In this document: positions 1 to 7,868 of the stretch, in pieces
Layout: the number at the start of each line of letters is the position of its first letter
How positions within the stretch are numbered: the first letter of the stretch is position 1
NCBI RefSeq assembly: GCF_003813905.1
Contig: NZ_RPFJ01000051.1
Coordinates: 1-34,689, forward strand
Direction: 5' to 3'
DNA length: 34,689 nt
DNA from: Aureibaculum marinum
GTDB lineage: Bacteria; Bacteroidota; Bacteroidia; Flavobacteriales; Flavobacteriaceae
Made by a program: the position numbers and the translations under genes
Notes under the pieces: generated by a model
What the model saw: the letters and a program-made list of their open reading frames with translations, nothing else
Databases searched by the model: none
Told to the model about the DNA's origin: nothing

Positions 1-465
1 TAGTGAACTTCGTGTTAGCCATTGTGAGCTTCGTGGTTAGGCTTTTCACCGCAAGGTGCACTAAGGTTGTTCACAACGAGCACAGAGAAATGCTAACTTT
101 TATATTCCTAGTGAGCTTCGTGGTTGACGTTGTGTTCTCCGTGGTTAAGCTTTTTTTTACCACAAAGGACACTAAGTTTTTCACAACGAGCATAGAGAAA
201 TATTATTACCATATTCTTAGTGAGCTTCGTGGTTGACGTTGTGTTCTCCGTGGTTAAGCTTTTTTACCACAAAGGACACTAAGGTTGTTCACAACGAACA
301 CAGAGAATAATTACTATTCATACTCCTAGTGAGCTTCGTGGTTGACGTTGTGTTCTCCGTGGTTAAGCTTTTTTACCACAAAGGACACTAAGTTTTTCAC
401 AAAGAGCACAGAGAATAATTACTATTTATATTCCTTGTGTGCTCCGTGGTTAGACCTTTTTTTGA
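1..465 (-). repeat. ~108-bp tandem repeat array, left flank
   Basis: This is a gene-free stretch made of a ~108-bp degenerate unit. The landmark CACTAAG recurs at 59, 170, 277 and 386, giving spacings of 111, 107 and 109. Each unit carries ACCACAAAGGACACTAAG-like, TTCACAACGAGCACAGAG-like and CTTCGTGGTTGACGTTGTG-like segments, that is, heptads related to CACAAAG or CTTTGTG spaced 9 to 12 bases apart. Relative to the arrays at 31675 and 33445 the unit is in reverse-complement orientation. The array starts before the window and fades out about 10 bases before the stop codon of the minus-strand methyltransferase. Short open frames in it are by-products of the repeat and are not called as genes. 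Confidence 0.9.
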
Positions 466-475
466 GAACAAATTG

Positions 476-1279
476 TTAAAGTCGAATTACAAAATCTTCT
501 TTTTCTTGTTCTTTTCTAAAGAATACAATTCCCCAATAAAAAGTATCAATACTAACGGTTACTTTAGGGTGTTTTTTTATATGAGTCCAAGCTTCTTGCA
601 TACCTTTACTCCAATAAATATCATCAAAAATAAAGACAGAATCATTATGAATAAAGGGCAAACATTGTTCAAAATAGTCTAAAGTAGCTTCTTTTTGGTG
701 ATTTCCATCAAAATAGACTAAATCCAAGGAGTCTTTAGAATCCGTAGTGTTATCACTAAGTTGCTTTAGAGTTGCAGGTAAGGTGTTGGTAAAATTTCCA
801 ATAATTACCTCAATTGTAGATAGGTTAAAATGTTTAAAACTGGTTTTGGCTATATCTGCAGTTTTTGGGCATCCTTCTAGTGTTGCGATTTTACTTTTGG
901 GGTTTCCAAAACTCATGGCAGCTGAAGAAATACCTAGAGAAGTTCCAATTTCTAAGATGGTATCAGCATGTAAATACGATACCATTCTTCCTAATAATTT
1001 CGCTCTTTTTATAGAGATTCCCGCATTTTTTGCAATTGTTGCTACTTTTCGTTGTTGGCTTTTTAAGGTTTTTGAACCTGCTCCAAAATCGGTAACTTCA
1101 ATTATCTTATCACTTTGTAGTAACAGCTGTCTATAATTTATTAGTTTTGAATACCATTTTTTTTGCTTTTTATCATAAAAGCATTTTGTAATAAGATTGT
1201 ATACGAAAGGAGAGTGTACCCCATGTTGATTGGTAGATTTAACTAAAAATTTAAAATAAGAGGCAATTTGAAATAGCAT
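476..1279 (-). CDS. Class I SAM-dependent methyltransferase (O-methyltransferase-like)
   Basis: A 267-residue cytosolic protein with a Rossmann methyltransferase core. Motif I is ILEIGTSLGISSAAM at about residues 109-123, followed by the acidic ATLEGCPKTADIA segment that would hold the SAM ribose, then LDLVYFDGNHQKEATLDYF and the FIFDDIYWSKGM strand typical of the Methyltransf_24 / O-methyltransferase group. The N-terminal part (HGVHSPFVYNLI) is a conserved lead seen in Bacteroidetes members as I remember them. It is transcribed away from the polysaccharide operon and shares an 88-base divergent intergenic region with wza, so it may be a chromosomal neighbour and not part of the pathway. The substrate is unknown. 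The family call is firm; any role in glycan methylation would be a guess. Confidence 0.8.
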   Translation of the reverse strand: MLFQIASYFKFLVKSTNQHGVHSPFVYNLITKCFYDKKQKKWYSKLINYRQLLLQSDKIIEVTDFGAGSKTLKSQQRKVATIAKNAGISIKRAKLLGRMVSYLHADTILEIGTSLGISSAAMSFGNPKSKIATLEGCPKTADIAKTSFKHFNLSTIEVIIGNFTNTLPATLKQLSDNTTDSKDSLDLVYFDGNHQKEATLDYFEQCLPFIHNDSVFIFDDIYWSKGMQEAWTHIKKHPKVTVSIDTFYWGIVFFRKEQEKEDFVIRL

Positions 1280-1309
1280 GCGTATAAGTGCGTTTTACAT
1301 TTTAAAGTG

Positions 1310-1317
1310 CAAAATTA
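1310..1317 (-). promoter_or_regulatory. Possible -7 box for the divergent methyltransferase
   Basis: On the minus strand this reads TAATTTTG, which fits the Bacteroidetes -7 consensus TAnnTTTG. It lies about 30 bases upstream of the methyltransferase start. The -33 element is only a T-rich run, not a clean TTTG, so support is moderate. Confidence 0.4.
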
Positions 1318-1347
1318 AGGATAATAGAGATTTTAAAATTATATTTG
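1316..1347 (+). promoter_or_regulatory. Candidate promoter of the wza-wzc operon
   Basis: TATATTTG at 1340-1347 matches the Bacteroidetes -7 box TAnnTTTG. About 20 bases upstream there is only a weak TTAA in place of the -33 TTTG. Transcription would start near 1354, just before the ATG at 1368. Because the box lies inside the longer possible reading frame that opens at 1278, it supports the downstream start for wza. Confidence 0.45.
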
Positions 1348-1367
1348 CCGACAAGTTAAAAATAATA

Positions 1368-2159
1368 ATGTTACGTAAAATTTTATTTATATTTAGTTTA
1401 GGTTTATTAATTACTTCATGTATTCCTAAAAAAGAATTAACCTATTTTCAAGGAGAACCTTCTTCCAATAAGGAAGTTTATAAAATATTAAATGAACCTT
1501 ATAAATTGCAGGTCAATGATATTTTAGACATACAAATTAAAGCAAATAATGAAGAATTAGTTGCTTTGTTTAAGCAGTCTGAAACACAAACTACTGGAAC
1601 TGCAGGTCAAATAAGTGCAGATCAGTTTTATTTAAAAGGGTATACTGTAGATAGACTCGGTAATATTAGAATTCCGTATGTGGGGGAGCTTAATGTATTA
1701 GGGTATACCGAAAAAGAAGTTAGAGAAAAAATTGAAAGTGAATTGGCTAAGTTTTTTAAAGATATTGATGATATTTTTATCACAGTAAAGTTGGCAGGTA
1801 TTCGGTTTACGGTAATTGGTGAAGTAAATACTCCTGGACCTTCCGTATTGTTTCAAAATCAAGTAAATATTGTAGAAGCTATTGCTAGTGCTGGAGACAT
1901 TGCCATTACTGGAGATCGAAAAAATGTAACTATTATTAGAAAACACATTGATGGCACAAAAAAAATGACATTAGATTTAACTGATGTTGCTATTTTTAAT
2001 TCAGATGCCTTTTACATACAATCAAATGATATTATTTATGTAGAGCCCTTAAAACAAAAGTCATGGGGTACAGGTACTACTGGGGTACAAACTTTTACTA
2101 CCATTGTATCTGTATTGTCGTTTGTTACTACCACCATTTTATTAGTTAAAACTTTATAA
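1368..2159 (+). CDS. wza: Wza-like outer-membrane polysaccharide export lipoprotein
   Basis: 263 residues. It forms the outer-membrane/periplasmic part of the channel that takes polymer to the cell surface, together with Wzc. The protein opens with a lipoprotein signal peptide, a hydrophobic run ending LLITSC with the lipidated cysteine at residue 18. A Poly_export domain follows (YKLQVNDILDIQI), then a SLBB-like part (GYTVDRLGNIRIPYVGEL; FTVIGEVNTPGPSVLF; IVEAIASAGDIAITGDRKNV) and a C-terminal hydrophobic segment (TIVSVLSFVTTTILLVKTL). The frame stays open back to 1278, but the ATG at 1368 puts the signal peptide at the N-terminus and lies just after a TAnnTTTG box, so I chose it. wzc follows within 6 bases, as is usual in Bacteroidetes. 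Confidence 0.93.
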   Translation: MLRKILFIFSLGLLITSCIPKKELTYFQGEPSSNKEVYKILNEPYKLQVNDILDIQIKANNEELVALFKQSETQTTGTAGQISADQFYLKGYTVDRLGNIRIPYVGELNVLGYTEKEVREKIESELAKFFKDIDDIFITVKLAGIRFTVIGEVNTPGPSVLFQNQVNIVEAIASAGDIAITGDRKNVTIIRKHIDGTKKMTLDLTDVAIFNSDAFYIQSNDIIYVEPLKQKSWGTGTTGVQTFTTIVSVLSFVTTTILLVKTL

Positions 2160-2165
2160 TTGACA

Positions 2166-4610
2166 ATGAAGCCATTAGATAAATTTGATCTTAATGTTAA
2201 TGATATAAAGTCGTTTGACATCAAAGAATATATTTTTAAAGTGCTTTCGCATTGGAAGCTCTTTTTAGTAATGTTGATATTAGGGGTGTTGGTAGCTTTT
2301 TATGTAAATATGCGTAAACCTCGTATTTATAGATTAGATAGTATCATTACTGTAAAAGACGAACAAAACCCGTTGTTTAGTTCTAGTACCAATTTGGTTT
2401 TTAATTGGGGTGGACCAAGTGATAAGGTAGAAAATATCATTACCATACTAAAATCGAGAACCCATAATGAAAAGGTTGTTCATCAATTAAAATATTATAT
2501 CAATTATTTGCAAGATGGACGTTTTAGAAAAGAGGATGTGTATGGAAAGGTACCATTTTCTGTAGAATTAGATTCTACAAGCTATCAACTTTTAAACCAT
2601 CCTATTAAATTAGAGTTTTTAGAAACCAATGAAGTTGTAGTTTCTGTTGATTTTGAAGATACAGACTTGTCCTTAATTAATTATCCAACCAATACAAAAG
2701 AAAATTACAATATCAATAAATCGTCATATTCTGAAACATTTAAAGTCAATGGGAGAATAAAAACACCATTCATTGATTTTAAAATCAAACCCAAAAGGCT
2801 TAGTTCAGATTTGTCTAATAGTACATATTATGTGTTGTTTTCTGACTTTAACAATACGGTTAAAGCGTATCAAAAAATAAATGTGGGTAGTAAAAAAGAT
2901 GGTACTTCTATAATAGAATTGTCTTTAACAGGGGTGAATAAAAAGAAAATTGAAGATTATATCAATACGTCTGTTGAAGTGTTGGATAAAGACCAACAAG
3001 CTCAAAAAATTGAGTATGCCATCCGTACAAAAAAATATATTGATACCGTTTTTAATGATGCAGCTTTAAATTTAAGGAAAATTGAAGAAGATTTAGGAAG
3101 TTACAAGCAACAAAGTGGTGTTTATAATTTAAGTTCACAAGGACAAGCTTTATTGGATGGTGTTTCTGAATTAGATGCTCAACAACAACAAATAACGGAA
3201 CGGTTACAAAGTTATAGCAATTTAGAAAACTATATAACAAATGGGGGAGACATCACAGCTCCTTTAAATGTTGGGATAGAAGACCCTAACATCGCAAAAA
3301 ATATTGTAGAATATGTTGAGTTGACTAAAGAAAAGCAGAACTTAGAAAAAAATGTAACTTCTGATTATCCTCTATTAAAAACCTTAAACGATCGTATTGA
3401 AACCACAAGAAATGTACTGTTAGAAAATATTACAAACTTAAAAAATGAAACGAAGAATAATCTTGCAGCGGTTAAAAGAAGATTGGCTAGTTTTAATGCT
3501 CGTTTAAATACGTTGCCTAAGAAAGAGCAAGGTTTGATACAGTATGAACGTAATTATAATTTAACAGCGACCAATTACGAGTATTTAAAACAAAAACAAT
3601 ACGAAGCAGGTACGGCCATTGCCGCTAATGTTTCAGATATAAAAGTGTTGGATGAAGCAAAAGATGTGGGGCAAGGTCCTATCAGTCCAAATACCTTATT
3701 TAATTATTTGGTAGGGGCGTTATTAGGTCTAGGTTTGCCTTTTACTTATATTTTAATTAAAGAAGCTTTAAGTAATAAAATTGTTACTGTTGAAGAGATA
3801 GAAAAAACATATCGAATTCCGGTACTAGGTGTAGTAGGTAGTGGTAAAATAGATAGCTATTTAGCGGTGTTTGACAGGCCAAAATCATCGTTGTCAGAAT
3901 CCTTTCGGGCATTACGTTCTAACATTCAGTTTTTATTTAAAAAAGGAGGAAGTTCAAAAACCATAGTGGTTACTTCTTCGGTAAGTGGTGAAGGTAAAAC
4001 ACTTTGTTCTATCAACATGGCTTCTGTTTTTGCTATGAGTGATAAAAAAACAGTGTTGATAGGTCTCGATTTAAGAAAACCAAAGTTACATATCGATTTT
4101 GATGTGAGCAATGAAACTGGAGTGGTTAATTATTTGATTGGACAAAAAGAATTGTCAGAAGTTATTCAAAGTACTCGGGTACCGAATTTAGATATCATTA
4201 CTTCAGGACCAATACCTCCTAATCCATCAGAGTTGTTGATTAGTGATCAAGCAAATGCAATGATGGAATACTTAAAAGAACACTATGATTATATAATTAT
4301 TGATACACCGCCTGTAGGTTTGGTAGCAGATGCTATTGAGTTGTTTAAATATTCAGATGCCATCATGTATATTATTAGGCAAAATTATACCCAACGTGGC
4401 ATGCCTAAAATGATAGATGACAAATATAAAAATGGAGAAGTTAAAAACATAAGTTACGTACTGAACGATTTCTCTGTTAAAAACACCTATGGTTATGGCT
4501 ATGGTTACGGCTATGGTTACGGTTATGGTTATGGAGGTTATGGAAAGTATAATAATGGATATCATACTGCAGAAAAGCAATCTTGGATAAAAAGAATGTT
4601 TAAAAAATAA
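2166..4610 (+). CDS. wzc: Wzc-like chain-length regulator and BY-type tyrosine autokinase
   Basis: 814 residues from the ATG at 2166 (a TTG at 2160 is in frame but less likely). It is an inner-membrane protein that controls chain length and export by cycles of tyrosine phosphorylation. It has a Wzz domain with a first membrane helix near residues 33-52 (WKLFLVMLILGVLVAFYV), a long periplasmic coiled-coil part, and a GNVR-like segment (LPKKEQGLIQYERNYNLT). A second helix (LFNYLVGALLGLGLPFTYIL) leads to a cytoplasmic kinase with Walker A SSVSGEGKT (Lys611), Walker A' VLIGLDLRKPK and Walker B YDYIIIDTPPVG (Asp713). The tail is unusual: eight consecutive Tyr-Gly pairs from residue 775, then three more tyrosines, before a basic end. 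Family length is about 800, so it is complete. Confidence 0.95.
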   Translation: MKPLDKFDLNVNDIKSFDIKEYIFKVLSHWKLFLVMLILGVLVAFYVNMRKPRIYRLDSIITVKDEQNPLFSSSTNLVFNWGGPSDKVENIITILKSRTHNEKVVHQLKYYINYLQDGRFRKEDVYGKVPFSVELDSTSYQLLNHPIKLEFLETNEVVVSVDFEDTDLSLINYPTNTKENYNINKSSYSETFKVNGRIKTPFIDFKIKPKRLSSDLSNSTYYVLFSDFNNTVKAYQKINVGSKKDGTSIIELSLTGVNKKKIEDYINTSVEVLDKDQQAQKIEYAIRTKKYIDTVFNDAALNLRKIEEDLGSYKQQSGVYNLSSQGQALLDGVSELDAQQQQITERLQSYSNLENYITNGGDITAPLNVGIEDPNIAKNIVEYVELTKEKQNLEKNVTSDYPLLKTLNDRIETTRNVLLENITNLKNETKNNLAAVKRRLASFNARLNTLPKKEQGLIQYERNYNLTATNYEYLKQKQYEAGTAIAANVSDIKVLDEAKDVGQGPISPNTLFNYLVGALLGLGLPFTYILIKEALSNKIVTVEEIEKTYRIPVLGVVGSGKIDSYLAVFDRPKSSLSESFRALRSNIQFLFKKGGSSKTIVVTSSVSGEGKTLCSINMASVFAMSDKKTVLIGLDLRKPKLHIDFDVSNETGVVNYLIGQKELSEVIQSTRVPNLDIITSGPIPPNPSELLISDQANAMMEYLKEHYDYIIIDTPPVGLVADAIELFKYSDAIMYIIRQNYTQRGMPKMIDDKYKNGEVKNISYVLNDFSVKNTYGYGYGYGYGYGYGYGGYGKYNNGYHTAEKQSWIKRMFKK

Positions 4611-4751
4611 TTTTTAATTAGAATTAACGTTTGCTTTTCTGAAATGATTATCATGAAGACATTAGAAAAAAAAGATTGAAAAAAAATATCTAGAATGTGA
4701 GTTGTGTAAAGTACTCATCAGTTATCATATATTGAAATAAGAAAAAGTAAT

Positions 4752-6053
4752 ATGAAAGAAACAAAAATTGCAATTATAGGCTTAGGATATGTTGGATTGC
4801 CTTTGGCTGTTGAATTTGCTAAGAAATATCAAGTGGTAGGCTTTGATATTAATACAAAAAGAATAGAAGAATTAAGAAGTAATAATGATTTTACCTTAGA
4901 AACCTCTTCAGAAGAATTAGAAGGTGTAAATGTTTCGTCTTATGAGACATTAAAGGCTTCAAAAACTGGACTCTGGTTAACAGATGAACTTTCGGAATTA
5001 GAATCTGCTAATTTTTATATAGTTACCGTGCCAACTCCAGTAGATAAAGGAAATAGACCAGACTTAACACCATTGTTTAAAGCGAGTGAAACCGTAGGTA
5101 AGGTATTGTCTAAAGACGATGTAGTGGTTTATGAATCTACAGTATTTCCTGGAGCAACAGAAGATGAATGTATTCCTATTTTAGAAAAAGTTTCAGGACT
5201 AACTTTCAATAAAGATTTTTATGCAGGATATTCTCCAGAACGCATCAATCCTGGAGATAAATTACATACAGTAACTAAAATTTTAAAGGTAACTTCAGGT
5301 TCAACACCAGAAATTGCAACGTATATTGATACTGTTTACAAATCTATAATTACAGCAGGTACACATCTAGCTCCTTCTATTAAAGTTGCAGAGGCGGCTA
5401 AAGTTATTGAAAATTCACAACGTGACGTGAATATTGCTTTTGTGAATGAATTGTCAAAAATATTCAGATTAATGGATATTGATACGCTAGACGTATTGGA
5501 GGCAGCTGGTACCAAATGGAACTTTTTACCTTTTAGACCAGGATTAGTAGGAGGTCATTGTATTGGTGTAGACCCGTATTATTTAGCTCAAAAAGCTATG
5601 GAATTAGGGTACAATCCTGAAATTATTTTGGCTGGAAGACGCTTAAATGATAGTATGGGACCATTTGTAGCTCAAGAATCCGTAAAAATGATGATTAAAA
5701 AAGGCATTTCTATAAAAGATTCTAATGTATTGGTGATGGGAATTACTTTTAAAGAAGATTGTCCTGATATTAGAAATTCAAGAGCTATTGATATTATAGA
5801 CGAATTAAAATCTTTTGAAGTACAAGTAGATGTTTTTGATCCATGGGCAACAAAAGAAGAAGTAAAGCACGAATACGGAATTGATTTAATTTGTAAAGAA
5901 AGTGATATCAAGAAAAAATATGATGGGGTAGTAATCGCAGTTTCTCATAAAGAATTTAAAACGATGGCTATTGAAGATTTCTGTGCTAAAGACCATATTA
6001 TTTTTGATGTGAAAGCTACATTACCTAAAGAAAAGTCGAATAGTAGGTTATAA
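4752..6053 (+). CDS. UDP-sugar 6-dehydrogenase (UDP-HexNAc/hexose to uronic acid, TviB/WbpO-like)
   Basis: 433 residues, cytosolic. It oxidises C6 of a UDP-hexose or UDP-HexNAc to the uronic acid in two NAD-dependent steps. The N-terminal Rossmann motif is IAIIGLGYVGLPLA (residues 6-19). The central domain has VYESTVFPGATE and YSPERINPGD. The catalytic cysteine is in LVGGHCIGVDPYY (Cys270). The C-terminal UDP-binding domain (VLVMGITFKEDCPDIRNSR) is complete to FDVKATLPKEK. The ending and the pattern after the GHCIGVDP motif fit the TviB/WbpO/WbpA group (HexNAc dehydrogenases) better than UDP-glucose dehydrogenase, but the substrate is not proven. With the epimerase at 6574 and the amidotransferase at 22839 it could supply a uronic acid or uronamide residue. 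A four-helix-bundle cassette begins 2 bases after its stop codon. Confidence 0.9.
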   Translation: MKETKIAIIGLGYVGLPLAVEFAKKYQVVGFDINTKRIEELRSNNDFTLETSSEELEGVNVSSYETLKASKTGLWLTDELSELESANFYIVTVPTPVDKGNRPDLTPLFKASETVGKVLSKDDVVVYESTVFPGATEDECIPILEKVSGLTFNKDFYAGYSPERINPGDKLHTVTKILKVTSGSTPEIATYIDTVYKSIITAGTHLAPSIKVAEAAKVIENSQRDVNIAFVNELSKIFRLMDIDTLDVLEAAGTKWNFLPFRPGLVGGHCIGVDPYYLAQKAMELGYNPEIILAGRRLNDSMGPFVAQESVKMMIKKGISIKDSNVLVMGITFKEDCPDIRNSRAIDIIDELKSFEVQVDVFDPWATKEEVKHEYGIDLICKESDIKKKYDGVVIAVSHKEFKTMAIEDFCAKDHIIFDVKATLPKEKSNSRL

Positions 6054-6055
6054 TT

Positions 6056-6089
6056 CAGTCAGTAGTCCTCAGTACCGGTCTGCAGTCAA
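6056..6089 (+). repeat. CAGTCNN heptad array, left end of four-helix-bundle cassette 1
   Basis: Phased 7-base units: CAGTCAG (6056), TAGTCCT (6063), CAGTACC (6070), a 6-base unit GGTCTG with one base missing, and CAGTCAA (6083). It starts 2 bases after the dehydrogenase stop codon. Its reverse complement matches the units at 6486-6548, so the two arrays form the inverted ends of the segment holding the gene at 6113. Confidence 0.8.
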
Positions 6090-6112
6090 AAGAGAAAAAA
6101 TAGTGTTTAATA

Positions 6113-6472
6113 ATGGGATTTAGAAAATTATTGGCATATAAAAAAGGTTTCGAATTAGCAATGGAAATTTTTGAAACGTCAAAGCTTTTCCCTAAAGAAG
6201 AGACTTATTCTTTGACAGATCAAATAAGAAGGTCATCACGTTCTGTTTGTATTAATTTAGCAGAGTCTTATAGAAAAAGAATTTATCCAAAACATTTTAT
6301 AAGTAAATTATCAGATGCAGATTCTGAAAATACGGAAACCTTAGGTTGGTTAGAATTTTCTAATTCATGTGGTTATATAACCGATGATTTAAAACGTAGA
6401 TTAGAAAGTAAGAATATAGAAATAGGAAAATTAATCAATTATATGATGAAAAATCCTAAAAAATTTGATTAA
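6113..6472 (+). CDS. Four-helix-bundle protein (23S rRNA-intervening-sequence / bAvd-like family)
   Basis: 119 residues, the usual length of this family, cytosolic and without signal peptide. The sequence shows the full family pattern: FRKLLAYKKGFELAMEIFE at the N-terminus, LTDQIRRSSRSVCINLAE at about residues 34-51 as the hallmark, YPKHFISKLSDADSENTET, and a C-terminal helix ending LINYMMKNP. Relatives are encoded in intervening sequences of 23S rRNA genes, and others are accessory proteins of diversity-generating retroelements (Avd). Most chromosomal copies, such as this one, have no known job. No reverse transcriptase or variable repeat is present here. The gene sits in the same direction as the operon, bracketed by inverted heptad arrays, and a decayed close relative lies at 9763. 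It looks like a passenger cassette and not a polysaccharide gene. Confidence 0.92.
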   Translation: MGFRKLLAYKKGFELAMEIFETSKLFPKEETYSLTDQIRRSSRSVCINLAESYRKRIYPKHFISKLSDADSENTETLGWLEFSNSCGYITDDLKRRLESKNIEIGKLINYMMKNPKKFD

Positions 6473-6485
6473 TATAGTTTCATAA

Positions 6486-6548
6486 TTTCCTGAAGACTGA
6501 AGACTACCAACTGAGGACCGAATACTATGAACTGTTAAGTGAAGACTG
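6486..6548 (+). repeat. NNGACTG heptad array, right end of four-helix-bundle cassette 1
   Basis: Nine 7-base units in exact register from 6486 to 6548: TTTCCTG, AAGACTG, AAGACTA, CCAACTG, AGGACCG, AATACTA, TGAACTG, TTAAGTG, AAGACTG. Read on the other strand these are CAGTCTT-type units, the inverse of the array at 6056-6089. It begins 13 bases after the four-helix-bundle stop codon and ends 25 bases before the epimerase start. Confidence 0.85.
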
Positions 6549-6573
6549 ATTACGAAAATATGAAAAAAACATT

Positions 6574-7629
6574 ATGAATAACTCAAATATGAAAGTCCTT
6601 GTAACCGGAGCGGCTGGCTTTATAGGCTATCATTTGTCCAAATTATTATCCCAAAATGGGTATCAAGTTGTTGGTATTGATAATATTAATGATTATTACG
6701 ATCAAAATTTAAAATATGCTAGATTAGCAGATTTGGGGATTGAAAGAGCAAAAATTGAAGACAATAAACCTGTTAAAGGAGCCATTACTTTTGTAAAATT
6801 AGATTTACAAGACAAAGCAAATTTGATGGAACTTTTCAAAAAAGAAAAGTTTGACTATGTAGTAAATTTAGCAGCTCAAGCAGGTGTACGTTATTCAATA
6901 GAAAATCCTCAAACGTATATTGATAATAATATTACAGGATTTTTAAATGTATTGGAAGGGTGTAGAAATTATCCTGTTAAGCATTTAATATATGCATCAT
7001 CTAGTTCTGTTTATGGGTTAAGCGAACAAATACCTTTTTCGGTTGACAGTCATACAGACCATCCTATGGCGATTTATGCGGCAAGTAAAAAGGCCAATGA
7101 AATGATGGCTCATTCTTATTCTCATTTATTTGATATTCCAAGTACGGGCTTACGATTTTTTACAGTTTATGGACCCATGGGAAGACCAGACATGGCACTG
7201 TACTTATTTACAAAAGCCATTGTAGAAGATAAAGAGTTTGATGTCTATAATCATGGAAACATGAGCAGAGATTTTACTTATGTGGGTGATATTGTAGAAA
7301 GTATAAAAAGATTAATCCCTTTAGCTCCTAAAAAGAACAATCCGAAGTTTAATCCAGAAAAACCAGTTCCTTCTGCTAGTACAGCTCCATATCAAATTTT
7401 TAATATAGGAAATAACAGTCCCGTTCAATTAATGGAGTTTGTAAGAGCGATAGAAAAAGCCTTGGGAAAAAAAGGAAAAATTAATTTAAAACCTATTCAA
7501 CCTGGAGATGTACCTAGTACATATGCAGATGTAGAGAGTTTATTCGAATATATTAATTTTAAACCTTCAACACCAATTGAAGAAGGAATACAAGCTTTTG
7601 TTGATAAATATTTAGAAATGAATTCGTAA
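6574..7629 (+). CDS. NAD-dependent nucleotide-sugar 4-epimerase (UDP-glucuronate 4-epimerase-like)
   Basis: 351 residues, a cytosolic extended short-chain dehydrogenase. It has the NAD-binding motif VLVTGAAGFIGYHL near the N-terminus, then VVGIDNINDYYDQNLKYARL, which is typical of the CapI/LpsL UDP-glucuronate 4-epimerase group. The catalytic set is ASSSSVYG and YAASKKANE (Tyr-x-x-x-Lys), followed by RFFTVYGPMGRPDMALY. It probably inverts C4 of the uronic acid made by the dehydrogenase upstream; UDP-HexNAcA could also be the substrate. A start at the ATG at 6589 (MKVLVTG) is also possible and would remove five residues. A terminator-like hairpin follows about 120 bases after the stop. Confidence 0.88.
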   Translation: MNNSNMKVLVTGAAGFIGYHLSKLLSQNGYQVVGIDNINDYYDQNLKYARLADLGIERAKIEDNKPVKGAITFVKLDLQDKANLMELFKKEKFDYVVNLAAQAGVRYSIENPQTYIDNNITGFLNVLEGCRNYPVKHLIYASSSSVYGLSEQIPFSVDSHTDHPMAIYAASKKANEMMAHSYSHLFDIPSTGLRFFTVYGPMGRPDMALYLFTKAIVEDKEFDVYNHGNMSRDFTYVGDIVESIKRLIPLAPKKNNPKFNPEKPVPSASTAPYQIFNIGNNSPVQLMEFVRAIEKALGKKGKINLKPIQPGDVPSTYADVESLFEYINFKPSTPIEEGIQAFVDKYLEMNS

Positions 7630-7745
7630 TCGTTTCAAAAGTAGTCGTCTTTTTTGACAACAGCACACTGGGGTTTTGTTTGATAGAATCCTTTTATTTA
7701 AGAACATGTTATTTACAAGTACTAAATTTTTTATACCATGCTAAT

Positions 7746-7793
7746 ACACTCGAACTGAACATTGAAAATAAATGTCATTTCGAGTGTTTTAAT
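7746..7793 (+). terminator. Hairpin followed by a T run, likely Rho-independent terminator
   Basis: The left arm at 7746-7763 (ACACTCGAACTGAACATT) pairs with 7771-7787 (AATGTCATTTCGAGTGT) over 9 bp, then 3 and 4 bp broken by one mismatch and a bulge. TTTTAAT follows. The arm TGTCATTTCGAGTG resembles an intergenic repeat I remember as common in flavobacteria. It would separate the dehydrogenase/epimerase transcript from the nonulosonic acid genes. The rest of 7630-7868 holds nothing else I can support, and no clear TAnnTTTG box was found. Confidence 0.6.
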
Positions 7794-7868
7794 ATCTATA
7801 CGGACCAATAAATACCTGCTAACATTATAAAAGAATTAAGCAGAAATAATAAAATAAAATATACTAAA

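Noticed and set aside
3-236. Open frame of 77 codons in the left array
   Set aside because: It lies entirely in the ~108-bp repeats and its protein is the repeat read in one frame (VVH-NEHRE type); similar frames appear at 31652 and 32034.
1278-1367. Longer N-terminus for Wza from the ATG at 1278
   Set aside because: It would bury the lipoprotein signal peptide 30 residues inside and would overlap both promoter boxes and the divergent methyltransferase start.
4611-4751. Small gene or JUMPstart-like element between wzc and the dehydrogenase
   Set aside because: Only an 11-codon frame at about 4644 and no recognisable motif; TAACGTTTG near 4626 has one base too many for a TAnnTTTG box.
6113-6472. 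Diversity-generating retroelement
   Set aside because: The protein resembles Avd, but there is no reverse transcriptase and no template/variable repeat pair in the window.
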